The notes under the pieces were generated by a model that was not told the origin of the DNA, made no database searches, and was given only the letters and a program-made list of their open reading frames with translations. A stretch of DNA of 64,000 bases from Hwangdonia lutea (GTDB lineage: Bacteria; Bacteroidota; Bacteroidia; Flavobacteriales; Flavobacteriaceae), in the NCBI RefSeq assembly GCF_032814565.1, contig NZ_CP136521.1, positions 3,134,501 through 3,198,500 on the forward strand. Reading direction: 5' to 3'. Of the stretch, positions 58,856-64,000 are shown piece after piece; position 1 is the first letter of the stretch, and every line of letters begins with the position of its first letter. Made by a program: the position numbers and the translations under genes.

Positions 58856-59785
58856 TTAGAAATATCTTGGTGATTTTAATTTAGAACTTAGGAATTTGAA
58901 TTCGTAAATTAATAAAATCTCGTGAGTTCCAGTGGTATATCTTGCGATATCTGAAATGGGTTTTTCGTAAGCGTACCCAACACGTAATTGTCTTGATATT
59001 TGAAAATCGGCAAAACCTCCAATGGCAGCTGTTTCTCTATTGAGTCTGTACGAACCGCCCAACCAAAATTTCTCATTGAATAGGAAGCTTCCGGTAAAAT
59101 CGTAAGACATTGGTGCTCCGTTTGTTGCTTTTAATAATACCGCAGGTTTAAGTTTTATATTATTACTTAAATCAAACACATAACCACCGGTAAAATAGTA
59201 ACTAATACGTTCTAAGGCTTCAAACTCTTTTTGTGCGTTACTAAAATCGTTAGTTAATATTCTTGGTGCAGATAAGCCTAAATACCAACGGTTTGAGTGC
59301 CAAAAAACACCGGCGCCTAAATTTGGTGTCCATCTATCTTCGGTACCAAATATTAACGGATCGTTTACGTTGCCAGGGTCATTTCGAAAATCGGCATCAA
59401 AACTAAATTGAGTAAAACCCGCTTTTAAACCAAATGCCAATTTACCATCTGAACCTGTTGGAATGGTATATGAAAAATCACCATAAACATACGTGAAATT
59501 TTGAGGACCTAAATCGTCTTCAATAAACGACAAGCCTAAACCAATTCTATCATTCCTGAGCGGTGTATGAATAGACAGTGTTTGTGTTATAGGTCCGCCT
59601 TTAAAACCAACCCATTGACTTCTGTGTAATCCAACCACGCTTAAAGCTTCTCTACTACCAGCATAAGCGGGATTTACAGAGATTGTATTGAACATATACT
59701 GTGTGAATTGCGGTAATTGTTGTGCAACTCCAATCGTACAGCTTAACAATGCAATAGCGATTATGTTATGTTTAATAAGTTTCAT
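58856..59785 (-). CDS. PorP/SprF family type IX secretion system membrane protein
   Basis: A 309-residue outer-membrane beta-barrel. Signal peptide (ending GVAQQ), then the signature QLPQFTQYMFNTISVNPAYA followed by GSREALSVVGLHRSQWVGF, which defines the family. The protein ends in an aromatic residue (SPRYF), as barrels do. SprF helps to secrete and tether SprB-type adhesins with type B sorting tails in Flavobacterium johnsoniae. Here it lies 10 bp downstream of such an adhesin gene and is probably its dedicated partner. Confidence 0.95.
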   Translation of the reverse strand: MKLIKHNIIAIALLSCTIGVAQQLPQFTQYMFNTISVNPAYAGSREALSVVGLHRSQWVGFKGGPITQTLSIHTPLRNDRIGLGLSFIEDDLGPQNFTYVYGDFSYTIPTGSDGKLAFGLKAGFTQFSFDADFRNDPGNVNDPLIFGTEDRWTPNLGAGVFWHSNRWYLGLSAPRILTNDFSNAQKEFEALERISYYFTGGYVFDLSNNIKLKPAVLLKATNGAPMSYDFTGSFLFNEKFWLGGSYRLNRETAAIGGFADFQISRQLRVGYAYEKPISDIARYTTGTHEILLIYEFKFLSSKLKSPRYF

Positions 59786-59795
59786 AGGTTAAGTT

Positions 59796-62700
59796 TTATT
59801 TGGTTCCTAAGTAAATTGGTCCAGTTAATGGTTTCAATCCACTGTTTTCTAAATGAATGATATAATAATAAGTTCCGTTTGGTAATTTACCTTTGCCGCC
59901 TATTGATGATTTAGGTGAAGAACCTCTCCAACTACCGGATCCTTCGCCAACTTGATAGTTGTTGGATTCGTAAACCAATGCTCCCCAACGGTTAAATATT
60001 TTAATGTTGGCAGTAAACCCGCATAATTCTATGCCTGTTATATCAAAGGTCTCATTATATCCATCACCGTTTGGTGTTAATGCTTTCGAGATTACAATGT
60101 CATTTTCACCACAAGGGAGTACCTCGCAATAATTTAATGTTACCACGATATCGGTTATGCTAATACAACCAGCATCTGTTGTGGTATATCTAAATCTGTA
60201 ATCGATACCTGTTTGTACTGTCACCGAATCCCATTCTACATTCGTAGGATCAAAAATACTTCCAGTTAGTATGGCGCCTGAGTCTCCTTCTATTAATTCC
60301 CAAGTTCCGTTGGTGTTAAGGGTTTCAGGTGTAAAATTATTTAAATCAACTGCACCCTCGTCGGCGCATATATCTGGGGCTACTATATCTATAAGAACTT
60401 CATCAAGCGATACATTTAAAGTTTGTGTATAGGTTTCTTGATTCGCGCACTCATCAGTTACTGTCCACGTTCTAATGATTTGATAATCGGTTAAAGCAAT
60501 TTCATCAAAGGTGTTGGTTTCTTCAAAAACTACAGTAATACCTGCGGTACTGGAACAATTATCTGAAAATTCTAATGCTGGGGCATCAGGAACATCCGTA
60601 CAGCTAACATCCATTGTCTCTTCAAAGGTTGTTGTTGGTGCTGGAGCAGTGGTGTCCTGAACTGTTATTATTTGTGTATGTGTAGTAATTAATCCACAGG
60701 CATCCGTTGCCACCCATGTGCGCGCAATGATGTAGTTGTTCGCACAGTTACCATTAGTTAAAACATCATTTACTGCCACAGTTGCATCACTACAATTGTC
60801 AATGGCTGTTAAGGTTGCAGCGTTTGGAACGTCATCGCATTCTACGGTAATGTCCTCTGGTAGATTTTCTACAAATTCTGGTCTGGTTGTATCTTGCACA
60901 GTTATATTTTGTGTATGAACTGTTGTAAGCCCGCTAGCATCTGTTGCTGTCCAAGTACGAACTAAAGTGTAATTTGATTCACAAGAACCATCAATTCTAG
61001 TTTCTCCAAAAGAGACCACAGCAGATCCACAGTTGTCTGTTGCTGTAAGCACTTCAGGATCTGGAATTTCACTACATTCTACAGTAATATCGGTAGGTAA
61101 CGCTTCAACAAACGTTGGGTTGATATTATCTATTACAGTTACAACCTGCGTACAAGTTACCGTATTTCCTGCATCATCGGATACGGTCCATGTTACTATG
61201 GTTTCACCTTGAGGAAAAACAGCAGGGGCATCATTACTAACAGTAACAGGTGTACAATCAGTAGCACTTGGTGTACCTAAGTCGACATTTGTTGCCGAAC
61301 ATAAACCTGCGTCAACATTTACAGTGACATCGATTGGACAAGTAATGGAAGGGTCTGCATCGTCAACTACTGTTACGGTTTGGGTACAAGTTGCTGTGTT
61401 TCCAGAACCATCGGTTACGGTCCATGTTACAATCGTGTCGCCTAACGGATAGGTTGTTGGCGCATCGTTGGTTACGCTATCTATTGAACAGTTGTCGTCT
61501 GTTGTAGGTGTTCCTAAGTTAACGCTTGAGGCTTCACATGACCCAGGATCAACGTTTACTGAAACATCCGCAGGACAAATAATGGTAGGGTCAATATCAT
61601 CGGTCACCGTTACGGTTTGTGTACAAGTCGCAGTGTTACCAGAACCATCGGTTACGGTCCAAGTCACTGTGGTATTTCCTAATGGGAATACTGCTGGTGC
61701 ATCGTTTGTTATGGTGTCCACTGAACAGTTGTCGTCTGATGTTGGAATTCCTAAGTTAACGCCAGAAGCGGTACATAAACCTACATCTACACCTACTGAT
61801 ACATCTGCAGGACATGTAATTGTTGGGTCAATATCGTCCGTTACTGTTACCGTTTGCGTACAAATAGCTGTGTTCCCCGAACCATCGGTCACTGTCCAAG
61901 TCACTGTGGTATTACCTAATGGGAATACAGATGGAGCATCGTTGGTTACGGTATCTACTGAACAATTATCGTCTGTTATTGGTGTACCCAAGTTAACGCT
62001 GGATGCGGTACATAAACCAGAATCTACATTTAAAGATACGTTTGACGGACAAGTAATGGTTGGGTCAATATCATCAATTACTGTTACTGTTTGTGTACAC
62101 GTTGCTGTGTTGCCCGTGTCGTCGGTTACTGTCCAAGTAACAATGGTGTTACCTAATGGGTATATTGCAGGTGCGTCGTTAGTTACCGTATCTACAGAAC
62201 AGTTATCGTCAACTATTGGTGTCCCTAAGGTTACGCCAGACGCTGTACATAAGCCAGCATCCACGTTTACAGAAACATCTGCAGGACAGGTAATAGTTGG
62301 GTTTGTCGTGTCTTCAACAATTACTGTTTGATCAACATCAATGCTATTCCCATTGCCATCGTCAAAATTCCAAGTGATAATAAATGTACCTTGAGTTGTA
62401 TATGTTAATGGATCAGTCGTTGTTCCTGTAATTGTATTGCCATTACAATTATCTGTAATTACGGGTATAGGAGCAGTGACCGAACATTGGCCAATTAAAT
62501 CCGCAAGGGTTGGTTCTTCGGGTTCTGTGGTGTCGTCGACAATTACTGTTTGATCCACATCAATACTATTCCCGTTTCCATCGTCAAATGTCCATGTGAT
62601 AACAAACGTACCTTGAGTATTATAGGTGGTAGGGTCGGTTGTTGTACCGGTAATAATGCCAGAGCAGTTATCATTAGTAGTAGGAGCTATAGCCGTTACG

Positions 62701-64000
62701 CCACATTGCCCGGTTAAATCTTCCAATCTTGGTGTTTCTGGATTTGTTGTATCATCCACAATCACAGTTTGATCCACATCAATACTATTCCCGTTACCAT
62801 CGTCGAAGGTCCACGTAATAGTATATGTGCCTTGAGTATTATAAGTTGTAGAATTTGTAGTGGAGGCCGTAATAGTACCTAAACAGTTATCATCTGTTGT
62901 CGGTGCAACAGCTGTTACCGAACATTGCCCAGTTAAAACCGGAAGGTTTGGAGTATCTGGGTTTGTGGTATCATTAACAATGATATTCTGATCAACATTA
63001 ATGCTATTACCGTTGCCATCGTCAAAATTCCAAGTGATAACATATGTACCTTGTGTATTATAGATTAATGGATCGCTAGTAGTTCCAGAGATTGGTGCCC
63101 CATTACAATTATCTGTAATTACAGGTATAGGTGCAGTGACTGAACATTGGCCATTTAAATCTGGAAGGACTGGTTCCTCAGGCTCTGTGGTGTCATCAAC
63201 AATTACAGTTTGATCAACATCAATACTATTACCGTTACCATCATCAAACGTCCAAGTGATTACAAATGTACCTTGAGAATTATAAGTTAAAGGGTCTGTA
63301 GTTGTACCAGTTATTGTGCCAGAACAATTGTCTTCTGTAGTTGGAGCGATTGCGGTTACGCTACATTGACCTGTTAAAACCGCTAGTCTAGGTGTATCTG
63401 GATTTGTGGTATCCTTAACAATAATGTTCTGATTAACATCTATACTGTTACCATTGCCATCATCGAAAGTCCAAGTAATAACGAATGTGCCTTGTGAATT
63501 ATAGGTTAAAGGATCTGTGGTTGTACCAGTAATGATACCAGAACAAATATCTCCCGTAGTAGGTGCTGTTGCGGTTACTGAACACTCCCCAGTTAAATCT
63601 GGAAGAGTTGGGGTACTTGGGCTTGTAGTATCAGTAATGGTTATGGTTTGCGTTACATCAATAGAATTGCCACAATCATCCGTTACCCTGTACGTCCTTG
63701 TAATAATTTCGGGATTTGTTCCCCCATCTGAAACATCAGAGACATAGGTAACAGTTGGTGTAAAACCAGAATTATCTGCTTCATCTGTAACTACCAAGAC
63801 ATCAGGTGGAGGTATAGTGGCACCACATTCAATATCAAAAGGTGAAGGATTACTTGCGGTTGGCGGTTCATTTATATAGTCCAAATAGTTAATGCCTATG
63901 ATTATTGGAGTAGGTATTGGTTCTCCAGCACAATTACCTGTTGTTTCATAGCCTTGTATTAAAGGGAAATCAAAGGGTACATTGGATACCGCTCCAACAC
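59796..64000 (-). CDS. Giant HYR-repeat surface adhesin with gliding-motility type (T9SS type B) C-terminus, 5' end outside the window
   Basis: The frame is open from the right edge (64000) to the stop near 59796, at least 1401 residues. The N-terminal part lies outside, so no start is assigned; a TTG at 63884 is internal. In order: six repeats of about 73 residues (LTGQCSVTAIAPTTDDNCSG ... VITWTFDDGNGNSIDVDQTV), five HYR repeats of about 79 residues (TITCPADVSVNVDAGLCTAS ... TVTWTVTDGSGNTATCTQTV), three HYR-like repeats (LPTDITVECSEIPDPEVLTA), a spacer, and a C-terminal CHU_C domain (SKALTPNGDGYNETFDI; KIFNRWGALVYESNNY; LPNGTYYYIIHLE). It is likely exported by the type IX system and held at the surface with the downstream PorP/SprF partner. 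Confidence 0.95.
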   Translation of the reverse strand, partial: VGAVSNVPFDFPLIQGYETTGNCAGEPIPTPIIIGINYLDYINEPPTASNPSPFDIECGATIPPPDVLVVTDEADNSGFTPTVTYVSDVSDGGTNPEIITRTYRVTDDCGNSIDVTQTITITDTTSPSTPTLPDLTGECSVTATAPTTGDICSGIITGTTTDPLTYNSQGTFVITWTFDDGNGNSIDVNQNIIVKDTTNPDTPRLAVLTGQCSVTAIAPTTEDNCSGTITGTTTDPLTYNSQGTFVITWTFDDGNGNSIDVDQTVIVDDTTEPEEPVLPDLNGQCSVTAPIPVITDNCNGAPISGTTSDPLIYNTQGTYVITWNFDDGNGNSINVDQNIIVNDTTNPDTPNLPVLTGQCSVTAVAPTTDDNCLGTITASTTNSTTYNTQGTYTITWTFDDGNGNSIDVDQTVIVDDTTNPETPRLEDLTGQCGVTAIAPTTNDNCSGIITGTTTDPTTYNTQGTFVITWTFDDGNGNSIDVDQTVIVDDTTEPEEPTLADLIGQCSVTAPIPVITDNCNGNTITGTTTDPLTYTTQGTFIITWNFDDGNGNSIDVDQTVIVEDTTNPTITCPADVSVNVDAGLCTASGVTLGTPIVDDNCSVDTVTNDAPAIYPLGNTIVTWTVTDDTGNTATCTQTVTVIDDIDPTITCPSNVSLNVDSGLCTASSVNLGTPITDDNCSVDTVTNDAPSVFPLGNTTVTWTVTDGSGNTAICTQTVTVTDDIDPTITCPADVSVGVDVGLCTASGVNLGIPTSDDNCSVDTITNDAPAVFPLGNTTVTWTVTDGSGNTATCTQTVTVTDDIDPTIICPADVSVNVDPGSCEASSVNLGTPTTDDNCSIDSVTNDAPTTYPLGDTIVTWTVTDGSGNTATCTQTVTVVDDADPSITCPIDVTVNVDAGLCSATNVDLGTPSATDCTPVTVSNDAPAVFPQGETIVTWTVSDDAGNTVTCTQVVTVIDNINPTFVEALPTDITVECSEIPDPEVLTATDNCGSAVVSFGETRIDGSCESNYTLVRTWTATDASGLTTVHTQNITVQDTTRPEFVENLPEDITVECDDVPNAATLTAIDNCSDATVAVNDVLTNGNCANNYIIARTWVATDACGLITTHTQIITVQDTTAPAPTTTFEETMDVSCTDVPDAPALEFSDNCSSTAGITVVFEETNTFDEIALTDYQIIRTWTVTDECANQETYTQTLNVSLDEVLIDIVAPDICADEGAVDLNNFTPETLNTNGTWELIEGDSGAILTGSIFDPTNVEWDSVTVQTGIDYRFRYTTTDAGCISITDIVVTLNYCEVLPCGENDIVISKALTPNGDGYNETFDITGIELCGFTANIKIFNRWGALVYESNNYQVGEGSGSWRGSSPKSSIGGKGKLPNGTYYYIIHLENSGLKPLTGPIYLGTK
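60405..61124 (-). repeat. Three diverged HYR-like coding repeats
   Basis: Units start near FVEALPTDITVECSEIPD, FVENLPEDITVECDDVPN and TTTFEETMDVSCTDVPDA, each with a NC pair and a TRTWTATDA-like strand. They bridge the HYR array to the C-terminal sorting domain. Confidence 0.75.
61125..62310 (-). repeat. Five tandem HYR coding repeats (about 237 bp each)
   Basis: Each unit encodes about 79 residues with CPADVSVNVD, GLCTAS, DDNCS, NDAP and TWTVTDGSGNTATCTQTVTV, the hyalin repeat pattern. The middle units are the most similar to each other, the last (SITCPIDVTVNVDAG) the most diverged. Confidence 0.85.
62312..63623 (-). repeat. Six tandem coding repeats (about 219 bp each), QCSVTA type
   Basis: Each unit encodes about 73 residues with QCSVTA, DNC, TQGT and TWTFDDGNGNSIDV. 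Units alternate between a PDTPRL-type and a PEEPVL-type opening, so the array may have grown by duplication of two-unit blocks. Near-identical DNA runs across units make the region prone to recombination. Confidence 0.85.

Noticed and set aside
61468-62331. A 287-codon open frame on the plus strand inside the adhesin
   Set aside because: It simply mirrors the tandem HYR repeats on the other strand, with the same period, and has no recognisable start or domain.
60405-63623. Regular repeats that could suggest a CRISPR array
   Set aside because: The period is about 219-237 bp, the repeats stay in one reading frame and encode HYR-type domains. There are no short direct repeats with unique spacers and no cas genes.
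1-64000. rRNA or tRNA genes
   Set aside because: I looked for typical tRNA arms and rRNA-like GC-rich blocks and saw none. The GC-rich island at 36637-36744 does not fit a cloverleaf.

Overview
The window is a chromosomal segment from a Bacteroidota bacterium, almost certainly a Flavobacteriaceae species. The evidence is AT-rich DNA, promoter boxes of the Bacteroidetes form TAnnTTTG, almost no Shine-Dalgarno sequences, type IX secretion sorting domains of both the A and B kinds, a PorP/SprF-like protein, a DUF4249/TonB-receptor locus and typical flavobacterial intergenic repeats. The genus cannot be fixed from the sequence alone. No rRNA, tRNA, CRISPR array, phage or complete insertion sequence was found.

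Layout. 1-5.0 kb: the start of an envelope lipoprotein gene, a family 2 glycosyltransferase, an orphan HsdR-N-like nuclease-fold protein, holA, ung and a secreted C1 peptidase. 5.0-11.6 kb: menaquinone genes menB, menA, menC and menE, interspersed with a UPF0173 hydrolase, a sterol-desaturase-like enzyme and a CPBP protease. 11.6-17 kb: sppA and a 1102-residue fusion carrying VIT, vWA-like, SusC-like plug, TPR-like and DUF2135-like parts. 17-21.3 kb: DoxX, an acyl-CoA carboxylase beta subunit, and a small doxX-FMN reductase-GNAT-marR operon with an 18-bp perfect palindrome at its promoter and a decayed second GNAT copy behind it. 21.3-27.8 kb: a TonB receptor/DUF4249/MG2-like surface locus. 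27.9-34.9 kb: pirin, a small membrane protein, ettA, and then a 3.7-kb cassette (aldehyde dehydrogenase, acetolactate-synthase-like enzyme, hydrophilic protein) that ends in a second copy of the ettA 3' end.

35.2-45.0 kb is the most unusual region. It is a one-direction cluster of a coiled-coil protein, two soluble unknowns, a divergent AAA+ ATPase, a Nudix hydrolase and three membrane proteins. Nearly every gap in it is filled with a different dispersed repeat, and a four-helix-bundle (S23-type) gene bracketed by inverted repeats sits inside it. I do not recognise this as a named system and propose it as the main candidate for follow-up.

45-53.6 kb: a lipoprotein S9 peptidase, pyrR-pyrB-(STAS-like)-rnz, two paralogous small STAS-like proteins, an SRPBCC protein, a DUF3784-like protein, pdxH and a CAP-domain lipoprotein. 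53.8-64 kb: a type A-sorted beta-propeller protein, then an operon read leftwards from a giant HYR-repeat adhesin with a gliding-motility type C-terminus (its start lies beyond the window), through a PorP/SprF partner, to two tandem OmpA/PD40 proteins. This last set is a typical surface-adhesin export and anchoring module.
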